DNA from: CADEEN01 sp963706685
GTDB taxonomy: Bacteria > Pseudomonadota > Gammaproteobacteria > Burkholderiales > Burkholderiaceae_C
Assembly (NCBI GenBank): GCA_963706685.1
Contig: CAVPMY010000002.1
Coordinates: 310,001-374,000, forward strand
DNA length: 64,000 bases
Reading direction: 5' to 3'
Numbering within the stretch: position 1 is the stretch's first letter; every line of letters begins with the position of its first letter. The translations under genes were made by a program, and so were the position numbers. The notes below the pieces were generated by a model. The model made no database searches. It had not been told where the DNA came from and worked only from the letters and a program-made list of their open reading frames with translations. Of the stretch, positions 8,512 to 19,825 are shown one piece after another.

Positions 8512-8787
8512 ATGGAAGCCACCGTGGCCGAACGCGGCCAGATCACGCTGCCCAAGGCCGTGCGCGATGCGCTGGGCCTGACCAAGGGCACCAAGCTCAA
8601 GGTCGAGATCGAGGGCAGCCGCATCATCCTGCGCAAGGACGTCGACGATGCGCTGTCGCGCCTGCGCGGCCGCTTCAAGCTCGACGGCTGGGCCGACACC
8701 GACGACATCATGCGCGAGCTGCGCGGGCGCGCACCCGGCGATCCGTACCCGCCGCCCGACGATGAGCGCCGCGAGGAACCGAAGTGA
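8512..8787 (+). CDS. AbrB/MazE-fold antitoxin
   Basis: 91-residue DNA-binding antitoxin. Residues 1–45 are a swapped-hairpin AbrB domain (TVAERGQITLPKAVRDALGL, then GTKLKVEIEGSRIILRKD). The C-terminal half (RLRGRFKLDGWADTDDIMRE) is the flexible toxin-binding region common to VapB-type partners of PIN toxins. The ribosome site AAGGA lies at 8500–8504. The stop overlaps the GTG start of the toxin gene in a GTGA, so the pair is translationally coupled. Control is probably by binding the inverted repeat just upstream. Intact. Confidence 0.9.
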   Translation: MEATVAERGQITLPKAVRDALGLTKGTKLKVEIEGSRIILRKDVDDALSRLRGRFKLDGWADTDDIMRELRGRAPGDPYPPPDDERREEPK

Positions 8788-9188
8788 TCGCGATCGACAC
8801 CTCCGTGCTGGTCGACCTGACTCGGCGACGACGCGGGCCGATGGCCGCCGAGGCGCGTTCGCGATGCCCTGCACCACGGCCCGGTCGTCGTCTGCGATGT
8901 CGTGGTCGGCGAAGTCGTGCACCGCGCTCAAGGACGGCTGCCAGGTGCTCGAACCCTGGAAGCAGTCGGCATCAGCTTTTCGCCGCTGGAATCGCAAGTC
9001 TGCTCTGCGCGCCGGCGAAATGCAGCGGCGCTACCGCCACGCGCGGCGGCGGCCGCGACCACATGGTCGCCGACTTCCTCATCGGTGCTCACGCGCTGAT
9101 GCAATGCACGGCCCTCATCACCCGTGACGCGGGTTTCTTCCGCGACTACTTCAAGGGACTCAAAGTCATCGTCCCGAAAGCCGCTTAA
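8784..9188 (+). CDS. PIN-domain toxin, VapC-like (frameshifted)
   Basis: Ribonuclease toxin of the module. The N-terminus VIAIDTSVLVDL carries the first metal-binding Asp, and the C-terminal part has DHMVADFLIGAHAL and ALITRDAGFFRDYFKGLKVI with the later acidic residues. The middle is spread over three frames (VVVCDVVVGEVVH, EAVGISFSPLESQVC and CLRAGEMQRRYR-like pieces). Several single extra bases, for example an a at 8820, explain this, and about 130 residues are recovered if they are removed. Whether the toxin is really broken or just misread cannot be settled here. The start is GTG, overlapping the antitoxin stop. Confidence 0.8.
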   Translation: MIAIDTSVLVDLTRRRRGPMAAEARSRCPAPRPGRRLRCRGRRSRAPRSRTAARCSNPGSSRHQLFAAGIASLLCAPAKCSGATATRGGGRDHMVADFLIGAHALMQCTALITRDAGFFRDYFKGLKVIVPKAA

Positions 9189-9206
9189 CTCTTCGAACGA
9201 GACACC

Positions 9207-12029
<2,823 letters not shown>

Positions 12030-12033
<4 letters not shown>

Positions 12034-12227
12034 ACGAGCGGGCCGCAGAGGTCATCGAACGGCTGCAGTTCCGGCCGCACCCGGCGGGCGGCTACTATGC
12101 GGAAGTGCCCTGCTCGCGCGCCGGCGCGCCGCTGGATGGCAGGCCACCATCCGGCGCTGACTGCGTACTGAACCGGGTCACTAGGGTTTTTGCAATTCGA
12201 CGTGACGCGAGGCGTGCACGTGCCTAA
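12030..12227 (+). pseudogene. DUF985 cupin gene, 5' remnant
   Basis: The GTG start overlaps the acnA stop. The first 30 residues contain VIERLQFRPHPAGGYYAEV, which is the N-terminal signature of the DUF985 (cupin_5) family. The similarity stops after about 45 residues, at GRPPSGA, where the family normally continues into an SALTTIYFLL-like strand. The remaining 20 codons look random and end at a TAA shortly before the next gene. A normal member has about 150 residues, so roughly two thirds are missing. A deletion is more likely than read error because no continuation appears in any frame. Confidence 0.6.
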
Positions 12228-12235
12228 CATGTGCC

Positions 12236-13177
12236 ATGGACGAAACCAACCGACCTGAAGGCCGCACCGGCCCCCGCGCATCGGTCTACGCACCCAAAGG
12301 CGGTGGCATCAGCCGAGGCGCGGTCGCGGCAGCGGCCGTACTGATCGCGCTGGCCATCGGCGGCGGCTACTACTGGTGGCAGCAGCGCAACCGCGCCGTG
12401 GTGCCGCCGTTGCCGACGGCCGTGCAAGAGCCTGCACCGGCGCCAGTGGTTGAGGCACCCGCGCCAGCGCCCGTGGCGCCGGTTGCATCGGCGCCGGTGA
12501 TCGAGCATCCCATCGAAGTGCCCGCGGCCACCGCGACAGCTGAAGCGCCGCTGACACTGGACCAGTCCGAAGGCGTGATCATGAAGGCGCTCGACGCGCT
12601 GCTCGCCAACAAGGCCGGCGCGTCGATGGTGCGCCGCGATGACTTCGTGCGCCGCGCGGTGGTGACGATCGACAACCTCGGCCGGGCGCACGCCGCGCCG
12701 CGGCTTTGGCCCGTCAACCCCATGGCCGGCAAGTTCACGGCGCAGCGCGATGGCGACACGGAGGTCATCGCATCGGCCAACAGCGTGCGCTACAGCGCCA
12801 TCATTGCTTTTGCCGAGTCGATGAACCTGGTCGAAGTCGTCGCGCTCTACAAGAAGCACTACCCGTTGTTCGAAGCCGCCTACAAGGAGCTGGGGTACCC
12901 GAGCGGCGCATTCAATGACCGCTTTGTCGCCGTCATCGACCTGTTGCTGGCCACGCCCGAGCCGGCTGGGCCATTGGCGTTGAAACTGGTCGAGGTCAAA
13001 GGTGAAATCGCTTCGACGCAGCCGTGGACACGCTATGAATTCGCCGACCCCAAACTAGAGGCCCTGCCTGCCGGCCAGAAGATGCTGCTGCGCATGGGCA
13101 CCGACAATGCCCAACGCGTCAAGGCGCGGCTGAAGGCGCTTCGAGGCGCCATCGCCAGCGCGGGCGTCAAGAAGTGA
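12236..13177 (+). CDS. DUF3014 membrane-anchored protein
   Basis: 313-residue protein of unknown function. A short cytoplasmic N-terminus is followed by one transmembrane helix (about 26–44, AVAAAAVLIALAIGGGYYWW), a long proline/alanine/valine-rich periplasmic linker (about 55–105) and a C-terminal DUF3014 domain with IMKALDALLANKAGASMVRR, RLWPVNPMAGKFTAQRDGDT and VALYKKHYPLFEAAYKELGY. The gene is intact and ends 9 bases before the convergent riboflavin synthase gene. Nothing in the context suggests a role. Confidence 0.85.
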   Translation: MDETNRPEGRTGPRASVYAPKGGGISRGAVAAAAVLIALAIGGGYYWWQQRNRAVVPPLPTAVQEPAPAPVVEAPAPAPVAPVASAPVIEHPIEVPAATATAEAPLTLDQSEGVIMKALDALLANKAGASMVRRDDFVRRAVVTIDNLGRAHAAPRLWPVNPMAGKFTAQRDGDTEVIASANSVRYSAIIAFAESMNLVEVVALYKKHYPLFEAAYKELGYPSGAFNDRFVAVIDLLLATPEPAGPLALKLVEVKGEIASTQPWTRYEFADPKLEALPAGQKMLLRMGTDNAQRVKARLKALRGAIASAGVKK

Positions 13178-13186
13178 AGTGACGGT

Positions 13187-13873
13187 TCAGCCTGGTGGCG
13201 CCGCTAGGCCGCGCTCGCGAGCCAGCGCTTCGAGCGCCGGCAGCAGCGGCCCCAGGCGCTCGTGCATGACAGCGCGCACGGTATCGACGATGACTTGCGT
13301 CTGACGCTCGATCTCGATGTTGAGCGCATCACCTTCGCGCAGCCCGGCAAAGGTCGTCATGCGCAAGGTTTCGGGTATCAGCCAAACCTCGAACCAGCCC
13401 GCGTCTGCGGCTTCGCGCTGTGCTTGCGCCACCGTCAGACTGGCGCCATTGACCGCGATGTAGCCCTTGGCGAAGACGTAGCGCATCCACGGCCCCGGCA
13501 GCGCGATGCGCAGCACGCGGTTGTTCTCGGGCTCCCGTATCGACTGAACGATCGCCTGCACGTCGACATGGCCCGAGAGCACATGGCCGCCGACCTCGGC
13601 ATCGGCCTTTGCCGCGCGCTCGACATTGACCGCATCGCCCGTCTTCAAGGCGCCGAGCGTGGTCAGCGCAAGCGTCTGCTGCATGACGTCAAAGTCGGCT
13701 GCCTTGTCGTGCAGCGCCGTGACGGTCAGGCACACACCGTCGACCGATACGCTGGCGCCGAGCTGCAGGCCGGCGTCGAAGCTGTCGGGCAGGCTCAAGC
13801 GCAGCGTGCGCAGGCCACTGCGGTCAGCGATCTGCGTGACGCTGGCGACACCTTGGACGATGCCGGTGAACAT
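13187..13873 (-). CDS. ribE: Riboflavin synthase alpha chain
   Basis: 228-residue enzyme that dismutates two molecules of 6,7-dimethyl-8-ribityllumazine to riboflavin. The strict MFTGIV N-terminus is present. Two lumazine-binding repeats are visible, SVSVDGVCLTVTAL with GGHVLSGHVDVQ in the first and YIAVNGASLTVAQA in the second. The length is slightly above the usual 200–215. It stands alone rather than in a rib operon, and faces the DUF3014 gene tail to tail. Intact. Confidence 0.95.
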   Translation of the reverse strand: MFTGIVQGVASVTQIADRSGLRTLRLSLPDSFDAGLQLGASVSVDGVCLTVTALHDKAADFDVMQQTLALTTLGALKTGDAVNVERAAKADAEVGGHVLSGHVDVQAIVQSIREPENNRVLRIALPGPWMRYVFAKGYIAVNGASLTVAQAQREAADAGWFEVWLIPETLRMTTFAGLREGDALNIEIERQTQVIVDTVRAVMHERLGPLLPALEALARERGLAAPPG

Positions 13874-13905
13874 GCATCGACTGTAGCGCGGCGCCTGCGG
13901 CCGGC

Positions 13906-15108
13906 TTACCAGGCGGCGTCGCGATCGGGCGTCGAGCCGATCTTGTGAATCGACAGGTCGGCGCCGTCGTACTCCTCTTCAGCCGACAGGCGCAGGCCCA
14001 TCACGGCGCGCAGCACGCCGTAGACCAGCACACCGCCGGCCAATGCCCAGACGACGCCCGCCAGCGTGCCGATCAGTTGCGCACCAAGATTCACGCCGCC
14101 CAGGCCGCCGAAGGCCGGCATGCCGAAGACGCCGCAGGCGATGCCGCCCCAGGCACCGCACAGGCCATGCAACGGCCAGACGCCGAGCACGTCGTCGATC
14201 TTCCAGCGGTTTTGCGTCAGCGTGAACAGGACGACGAAGATCGCGCCGGCAACACCGCCGACCAGCAGTGCACCGAGCGGATGCATTACGTCCGAACCCG
14301 CACACACGGCCACCAGACCGGCCAGCGGGCCGTTGTAGGCGAAGCCCGGGTCGTTGCGGCCGAGCAGTGTGGCGACCAAGGTGCCGCCGGCCATGGCCAT
14401 CACCGAGTTGACGGCCACCAGCCCCGAGATCTTGTCGAGCGTCTGCGCGCTCATGACGTTGAAACCGAACCAGCCGACGGCGAGCACCCAGGCGCCGAGG
14501 GCCAGAAACGGAATCGACGACGGCGGATGCGCACTCATTCCGCCATCCTTGCGGTAGCGGTTGGCACGTGCACCGAGCAGGATCACGGCCGTCAGGCCGA
14601 TCCAGCCGCCGACCGCATGGACGACAACGCTGCCGGCAAAGTCATGAAACTCGGCGCCGGCAACATCCTTGATCCAGGCCTGAAAACCGAAGCGTCCGCC
14701 CCACACGGCGCCCTCGAACAGCGGATAGATCACGCCGACGAGCACCGCGGTGGCAATCAGTTGCGGTCCGAAGCGGGCCCGCTCGGCAATGCCGCCGGAG
14801 ACGATGGCCGGAATGGCCGCGGCAAAGGTCATCAGGAAGAAGAACTTCACCAGCTCGTAGCCGTTCTTCGCTGCCAGCGCCTCGGCGCCGACAAAAAAGC
14901 TGGTGCCGTAGGCCACCGCGTAGCCGACGAAGAAATAGGCAATCGTCGAGACCGCGAAATCGACCAGGATCTTGACCAGTGCGTTGACCTGGTTCTTCTT
15001 GCGCACCGTGCCCAGTTCGAGGAACGCAAAGCCGGCGTGCATGGCCAGCACCATGACCGCGCCCAGCAGGATGAACAGCGTGTCGGCGCCTTGTTTGACG
15101 GCATCCAT
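13906..15108 (-). CDS. amtB: Ammonium transporter
   Basis: 400-residue Amt/MEP/Rh channel protein with eleven predicted membrane helices. The twin histidines of the pore are in DFAGSVVVHAVGGWIG and VWPLHGLCGAWGGIACG. GRNDPGFAYNGPLAGLVAVC is also conserved. The ATG is chosen because GAGGGAT stands 4 bases upstream and because MDAVKQGADTLFILLGAVMV places the first helix correctly; a longer upstream frame is antisense to the next gene. There is no cleavable signal sequence of the E. coli kind. No glnK gene adjoins it, which is unusual for amtB. Intact. Confidence 0.93.
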   Translation of the reverse strand: MDAVKQGADTLFILLGAVMVLAMHAGFAFLELGTVRKKNQVNALVKILVDFAVSTIAYFFVGYAVAYGTSFFVGAEALAAKNGYELVKFFFLMTFAAAIPAIVSGGIAERARFGPQLIATAVLVGVIYPLFEGAVWGGRFGFQAWIKDVAGAEFHDFAGSVVVHAVGGWIGLTAVILLGARANRYRKDGGMSAHPPSSIPFLALGAWVLAVGWFGFNVMSAQTLDKISGLVAVNSVMAMAGGTLVATLLGRNDPGFAYNGPLAGLVAVCAGSDVMHPLGALLVGGVAGAIFVVLFTLTQNRWKIDDVLGVWPLHGLCGAWGGIACGVFGMPAFGGLGGVNLGAQLIGTLAGVVWALAGGVLVYGVLRAVMGLRLSAEEEYDGADLSIHKIGSTPDRDAAW

Positions 15109-15211
15109 CGATCCCTCACTCCATGTTGGTTCGTGCCGCACCACGGTAGCAAGTTGGATGCCTATCCTGGTGCGCCAACGACCAGGTAAATCCGCACCAA
15201 GCGAGCACTTG

Positions 15212-15230
15212 AAGCACCGTCGAGGTGCTT
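15212..15230. other. Small perfect hairpin between amtB and the alkylation-repair gene
   Basis: AAGCACC and GGTGCTT around a 5-base loop, in the 220-bp divergent spacer. There is no T-tract in either direction, so it is not a classical terminator. It could be an operator or part of an untranslated leader. I found no convincing sigma-54 promoter in this spacer. Confidence 0.35.
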
Positions 15231-15328
15231 TGTGCACTGCCGATGGGCGCCCGCGCCTGCGGCACACTCGACACCCATGCGCGTTGACCCACCCGACAGC
15301 TTGCCCGGACCGCAAAGGTGCACTGGGC

Positions 15329-16465
15329 ATGGCTGAGCCATTCAAGAACCTGCTCAACCCGGCACTCGTCAAGGCAGCCGGCGCCGCCCTGTCACGCGCC
15401 GACCCGGCATTCGACCGACGCGCCTTCGAACGCCGCGCGTTGAAGGGTCTCGACGCACTGGAGATGAAGGCCCGGGCGATGCAGATCGCCACGGCGCTGG
15501 AGGCGGTGCTGCCGCAAGACTTCGACGCGTCGTGCGCCGTCATCGAAGCCGCGCTGGCGCCGCCGATCGCGATCGACGGCCCGGCCTCGCAACGTGACGA
15601 CGCGGCGCAGGGGCTCGCCGGCTGGATCGTCTGGCCACTCGGCGAATTCGTCGCCCGTCGCGGACTCGACGACCCCGAGCGCGCCCTGCGCGCCCTGCAC
15701 GCGCTGACGCAGCGCCTGACGGCCGAGTGGGCCATCCGGCCGCTGATCGTCGCCCACCCGACGCTGGTCTTCAAGACGCTGATGCTGTGGACACGCGACC
15801 CGAGCGCTCATGTGCGCCGCCTGGCCAGCGAAGGCAGCCGCCCTCGCCTGCCCTGGGGCCTGCGGTTGAAATCGTTGATCGCCGACCCGTCACCGACCTT
15901 GCCGATCCTGGCTGCGCTGCAGGACGACCCGAGCGAGGTTGTGCGGCGCAGTGTGGCCAACCACCTGAACGACATTGCCAAGGACCATCCGCAGCTGGTC
16001 GTCGAGTGGGTGCGGCGCCACCTGCCCGGCGCGTCGCCCGAGCGCCGCGCGCTGCTGCTGCATGCCAGCCGCACGCTGATCAAACAGGGGAATGCCGGCA
16101 TGCTGTCGCTGTGGGGCGCGGGCGCGGCGTTCGAGGGCCGCTGTGCGCTGCAGGTCGCGCCCAGGCGACTCAGCGTGGGCGACAGCGTGGCGCTCTCGCT
16201 GTCATTGCGCTCGACCGCGCGCACGGCGCAAGCGCTGCTGATCGACTACGCAGTGCACCATGTCAAGGCCGACGGCCGCACGAGCGCCAAGGTCTTCAAA
16301 GGCTGGAAACTCACGCTCGCCGCGGGCGAGTCGCGCACCCTCGTCAAGCAGCATTCGTTCAAAGCCGTGACGACGCGGCGTTATCACGCCGGGCGCCATG
16401 CCATCGAGGTCTCGGTCAATGGCCAGGCGCGGGCCCGCGCCGAGGTCCAACTCAGTCTGCCATGA
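15329..16465 (+). CDS. DNA alkylation repair protein, HEAT-repeat type
   Basis: 378-residue cytoplasmic protein of the AlkD-like superfamily, which excises alkylated bases with a HEAT-repeat solenoid. Residues 1–80 hold the family start (FKNLLNPALVKAAGAAL, RRALKGLDALEMKARAMQIA). Helical repeats follow, such as SAHVRRLASEGSRPRLPWGL and SEVVRRSVANHLNDIAKDHP. The last 100 residues (LRSTARTAQALLIDYAVHHV, KVFKGWKLTLAAGESRTLVK) form a beta-rich extension found in this subgroup. Whether it has glycosylase activity is not certain. Its end overlaps the convergent lipoprotein gene by 14 bases. Intact. Confidence 0.85.
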   Translation: MAEPFKNLLNPALVKAAGAALSRADPAFDRRAFERRALKGLDALEMKARAMQIATALEAVLPQDFDASCAVIEAALAPPIAIDGPASQRDDAAQGLAGWIVWPLGEFVARRGLDDPERALRALHALTQRLTAEWAIRPLIVAHPTLVFKTLMLWTRDPSAHVRRLASEGSRPRLPWGLRLKSLIADPSPTLPILAALQDDPSEVVRRSVANHLNDIAKDHPQLVVEWVRRHLPGASPERRALLLHASRTLIKQGNAGMLSLWGAGAAFEGRCALQVAPRRLSVGDSVALSLSLRSTARTAQALLIDYAVHHVKADGRTSAKVFKGWKLTLAAGESRTLVKQHSFKAVTTRRYHAGRHAIEVSVNGQARARAEVQLSLP

Positions 16466-16982
16466 AGCGGCGCTTCTCTTCGCACATCGGATCGACGCCG
16501 TAGCTCGCTTCGCGCACATGGTCTTCGACCAGCCAGACCTGGAACCAGCGGCACAACACGGGATATTCGTAGCGATACGACCAGACTTCGCCGACACCGC
16601 GCCAGCCCGTGCGCTTCTCTGACGGCGGCCCAAGTCGATCGTGCACGTCCGCCTTGGACTCGCCCGGGCGCACGGCTTCGAAGTTGGGCTCGGTGAGGAG
16701 CTGACGGATGCTCTGCACGCGGCCCGTGGCGTCGAGCGTGACGCGGTAGGTGTGTGCGCCCATCGGCCCGCGCGCGTAGTCGAGGCGCGCGCCACCGGCG
16801 GGCAGGCCGATGCGCTCCGTGGGTTCGCCCATGCGCGCGCGCACGTCGGCTTCGGTCTGGCCGGGCGCCAGGTTGCCCGGACCGTAGCCGGCACAACCGG
16901 CGAGCGCTGCAATCACAAGCAGGGCCGAGAATCGGCTAACGCTCGATGCGCGCGAAGGCGCTGTGGTTGTGCCTTCGCTCAC
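16452..16982 (-). CDS. BamE/SmpA-like lipoprotein with unusual N-terminus
   Basis: 176 residues from the only plausible start, GTG at 16982. The lipobox LAGC (Cys at about 33) follows a hydrophobic segment FSALLVIAALAGC, so it is an outer-membrane or periplasmic lipoprotein. The mature part has two SmpA/OmlA-like pieces (GQTEADVRARMGEPTERIGL and GESKADVHDRLGPPSEKRTG). No start codon lies directly before the hydrophobic core: the codon where one expects Met is GTT. The 15 residues before it come from a 31-bp segment copied from the end of folE2, read in another frame. The signal peptide is thus longer than usual, with polar N-terminal residues. Function unknown. Confidence 0.75.
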   Translation of the reverse strand: MSEGTTTAPSRASSVSRFSALLVIAALAGCAGYGPGNLAPGQTEADVRARMGEPTERIGLPAGGARLDYARGPMGAHTYRVTLDATGRVQSIRQLLTEPNFEAVRPGESKADVHDRLGPPSEKRTGWRGVGEVWSYRYEYPVLCRWFQVWLVEDHVREASYGVDPMCEEKRRFMAD

Positions 16983-17091
16983 ATCGCTGCGCGATATGAG
17001 CAAACTCCAGCCCAAGCGCGCGTGCTGCGCACGCCGATCGCCGGCGCGATCGCTACGCGCGCTCGATGCGCGCGAAGGCGCTGTGGTTGTG
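16941..17091. repeat. 31-bp direct duplication of the folE2 3' end
   Basis: Bases 16941–16971 and 17061–17091 are identical over 31 positions and exactly 120 bases apart. The right copy is the last codons of folE2 (read on the minus strand as HNHSAFARIERA). The left copy lies in the leader of the lipoprotein gene and is translated there in a different frame (TTTAPSRASS). The sequence between the copies shows no other clear feature. Confidence 0.9.
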
Positions 17092-17844
17092 AATCGATTC
17101 ATGGTTGTCGACTTCGACGACATAGCGGCCGATGCGCGCATCCGCATTCAACGCCAGCGCCACATCACGCACCAAGTCCTCGACGAACTTCGGGTTCTCG
17201 TAGGCGCGTTCGGTGACCCACTTTTCGTCCGAGCGTTTGAGCAGTGCCCAGATCTCGCTCGAAGCATTGACTTCGGCAAATCGGACAAGTTCCTCCCAGG
17301 CCACCGGCGCACGGGTCTCGACGCGGATCGTCACCGTCGAGCGCTGGTTGTGCGCCCCGTAGTCGGAGATCTCCTTCGAGCAGGGGCACAGGCTTTTCAC
17401 CGGCACGGCCACTTCGGTCCAGACGGTTGTCGTGCCGCTGCGTTTTTCTGCGATCCAGCGGCCCTGGTAGTCGAGCAGGCTCTGCACGCCCGACACCGGC
17501 GCGCGCTTGCGCAAGAAGAACGAGAACCGTGATTCGATGCGGCCTTCGCTGGCGCCGAGCAGCGTCAGCATCGCGCCGAGTCGGTCGTGCAGCAGCGCCG
17601 CATCGAGCGGCCCATCGAGCCCGTCCAGCCAGGCCACGAAGCGCGACATGTGCGTGCCCTTCTTTTCGGCCGGCAGGGCAACGTCGAGGCTCCACTGGGC
17701 CGCCGTCTGCTGCTCGGCACCGGCCACCCGCAGGCGCAGCGGGTAGCGCACGTCCCTGACGCCGACATGCTGGATGGCCAAATGCCGCTCGTCGCGCTCG
17801 CTTTGCGTGTCCGGGATGTGCAGGGCCTGGGTGGGGTGGGTCAT
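17053..17844 (-). CDS. folE2: GTP cyclohydrolase FolE2
   Basis: 263-residue type IB GTP cyclohydrolase, which makes 7,8-dihydroneopterin triphosphate for folate or related pterins. The active-site Cys motif is in KSLCPCSKEISDYGAHNQRS. KKGTHMSRFVAWLDGLDG and ESRFSFFLRKRAPVSGVQSL are family signatures, and the C-terminal VVEVDNHESIHNHSAFARI is complete. The ATG is preferred; a TTG two codons upstream is possible. FolE2 is often used when zinc is scarce because it accepts other metals; no Zur site was identified. The dxs gene ends 58 bases upstream. Intact. Confidence 0.95.
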   Translation of the reverse strand: MTHPTQALHIPDTQSERDERHLAIQHVGVRDVRYPLRLRVAGAEQQTAAQWSLDVALPAEKKGTHMSRFVAWLDGLDGPLDAALLHDRLGAMLTLLGASEGRIESRFSFFLRKRAPVSGVQSLLDYQGRWIAEKRSGTTTVWTEVAVPVKSLCPCSKEISDYGAHNQRSTVTIRVETRAPVAWEELVRFAEVNASSEIWALLKRSDEKWVTERAYENPKFVEDLVRDVALALNADARIGRYVVEVDNHESIHNHSAFARIERA

Positions 17845-17902
17845 GGTCAATCAAGAGCCGACAGTGCGAGCATCGCACCGTTTGCACGGTCGTGTCGTCG
17901 TG

Positions 17903-19807
17903 TCAGCTTTTGGCTCGCACCAGGGCCGGCCGCGCGCCGAAACGCTGCGCGATGGCCCGCGCAATGCCGTCGGCATCGAGGCCGTTCATCGACAGCAATT
18001 TGGCCGGGTCGCCGTGTTCGATGAACTCATCGGGCAGGCCCAGCGGCAACACCGCGTTGGCCAGCCCCGCGGCCTGCAGCGCCTCCATCACCGCCGAGCC
18101 GGCGCCGCCGGCCAGGCAGCCCTCTTCGACGGTGACGATGGCCTCGTGCGTGCGCGCGAGTTCGGCCACCAGTTCGGTGTCCAGCGGCTTGGCGAAACGC
18201 ATGTTGGCCACCGTGCAGTTGAGCCGCTCGGCGGCCTGCAGCGCGGGGTACAGCATCGTGCCGAAGGCCAGGATGGCGATGCGATCGCCGCTGCGCCGCA
18301 CTTCGCCCTTGCCCCAGGGCAACTCGTCGAGCGTGTCTTGAGTCGCCACGCCGGCGCCGGCGCCGCGCGGGTAGCGCACGGCCACCGGCTGCTGTCGACG
18401 GTACGCGGTGGTCAGGGCCATGCGGCACTCGTTTTCGTCGGCCGGCGTCAGCAGCGCCATGTTCGGAATGCAGCGCAGGTAGGCGATGTCGTAGGCGCCG
18501 GCATGCGTGGCACCGTCGGCGCCGACGAGGCCGGCGCGGTCGAGCGCGAAGGTGACGGGCAGGTTCTGCAGCGCAACATCGTGGATCAGCTGGTCGTACG
18601 CACGCTGCAGGAAGGTGGAGTAGATCGCCACCACCGGCTTCAGGCCCTCGCAGGCCATGCCCGCCGCGAAGGTCACGGCGTGCTGCTCGGCGATGCCGAC
18701 GTCGAAGTAGCGCGCCGGAAAGCGCTTGTGGAACTCGACCATGCCCGAGCCTTCGCGCATCGCCGGCGTGATCGCGATCAGCTTGTCGTCGGCCTCGGCC
18801 ATGTCGCACAGCCACTGGCCGAAGACCTGCGTGAAGGTCTGTTTGGGTGGCGTCGCGGGTTTGACGAAGCCCATCGCCGGATCGAACTTTCCTGCCGCGG
18901 CGTGGTACTTCACCGGGTCCGCCTCGGCCATCTTGTAGCCATAACCCTTCTTCGTCACCACATGCAGGAACTGCGCACCGTCCTTGTCGCGCAGGTTTTC
19001 CAGCGTCGGGATCAGTGCGTCGAGGTCGTGGCCGTCGATCGGGCCGACATAGTTGAAGCCGAACTCCTCGAAGATCGTGCCCGGCACGACCATGCCCTTG
19101 GCATGCTCTTCGAAGCGCCGCGCCAGCTCGAACAAGGGCGGCGCGTTCTTGAGCACGCTCTTGGCGCCCTCGCGCGCCGCGGCGTAGAACTTGCCGCTCA
19201 TCAGCCGCGCCAGGTACTTGTTCATCGCACCGACCGGCGGGCTGATCGACATGTCGTTGTCGTTGAGCACCACCAGCAGGTTGGGCCACTTGCCCGCATG
19301 CGGCATGCCGGCGTTGTTCAGCGCCTCGTAGGCCATGCCGGCGGTCATCGCCCCGTCGCCGATGATCGCCACGGCGTGGCGCTGCTCGCCCTTGTGCTGC
19401 GCCGCGATCGCCATGCCGAGCGCGGCCGAGATCGAGGTGCTGCTGTGCGCGGTGCCGAAGGTGTCGTACTCGCTCTCGTCGCGGCGCGGAAAGCCGCTGA
19501 TGCCACCCAATTGGCGCAGCGATTCCATGCGCTCGCGGCGGCCGGTGAGGATCTTGTGCGGATAGGTCTGGTGGCCCACGTCCCACACCAGGCGGTCATG
19601 CGGCGTGTTGAAGACGTAGTGCAGCGCGATCGTCAGCTCCACCGTGCCGAGGTTGCTCGACAAGTGGCCGCCGGTGCGCGACACCGACTGCAGCACGTAG
19701 TCGCGCAGTTCGCGGGCGAGCTGGTCGAGCTGCTCGCGCGACAGCGCGCGCAGCTCGGCCGGGCTGTCGATGCGCGCCAGCAAGGCGGCGGGGGCAATGG
19801 CATTCAT
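17903..19807 (-). CDS. dxs: 1-Deoxy-D-xylulose-5-phosphate synthase
   Basis: 634-residue thiamine-diphosphate enzyme that starts the MEP isoprenoid pathway from pyruvate and glyceraldehyde 3-phosphate. Visible are GGHLSSNLGTVELTIALHYV, the ThDP motif IGDGAMTAGMAYEALNNAG with LNDNDMSISPPVGAMNKYL, FNYVGPIDGHDLDALI, and in the pyrimidine domain DVGIAEQHAVTFAAGMACEG with the catalytic Glu. DRAGLVGADGATHAGAYDIA is also strict. Full length and intact. It is the last gene of xseB–ispA–dxs, with 18 bases after ispA, a common order in proteobacteria that couples precursor and prenyl chain synthesis. Confidence 0.97.
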   Translation of the reverse strand: MNAIAPAALLARIDSPAELRALSREQLDQLARELRDYVLQSVSRTGGHLSSNLGTVELTIALHYVFNTPHDRLVWDVGHQTYPHKILTGRRERMESLRQLGGISGFPRRDESEYDTFGTAHSSTSISAALGMAIAAQHKGEQRHAVAIIGDGAMTAGMAYEALNNAGMPHAGKWPNLLVVLNDNDMSISPPVGAMNKYLARLMSGKFYAAAREGAKSVLKNAPPLFELARRFEEHAKGMVVPGTIFEEFGFNYVGPIDGHDLDALIPTLENLRDKDGAQFLHVVTKKGYGYKMAEADPVKYHAAAGKFDPAMGFVKPATPPKQTFTQVFGQWLCDMAEADDKLIAITPAMREGSGMVEFHKRFPARYFDVGIAEQHAVTFAAGMACEGLKPVVAIYSTFLQRAYDQLIHDVALQNLPVTFALDRAGLVGADGATHAGAYDIAYLRCIPNMALLTPADENECRMALTTAYRRQQPVAVRYPRGAGAGVATQDTLDELPWGKGEVRRSGDRIAILAFGTMLYPALQAAERLNCTVANMRFAKPLDTELVAELARTHEAIVTVEEGCLAGGAGSAVMEALQAAGLANAVLPLGLPDEFIEHGDPAKLLSMNGLDADGIARAIAQRFGARPALVRAKS

Positions 19808-19825
19808 ATCGATCCCTCAGGCTTT

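Noticed and set aside
15109..15328. Sigma-54 promoter for amtB
   Set aside because: I looked for GG-N10-GC in the TGGCAC/TTGC context on the minus strand and found no match of adequate quality.
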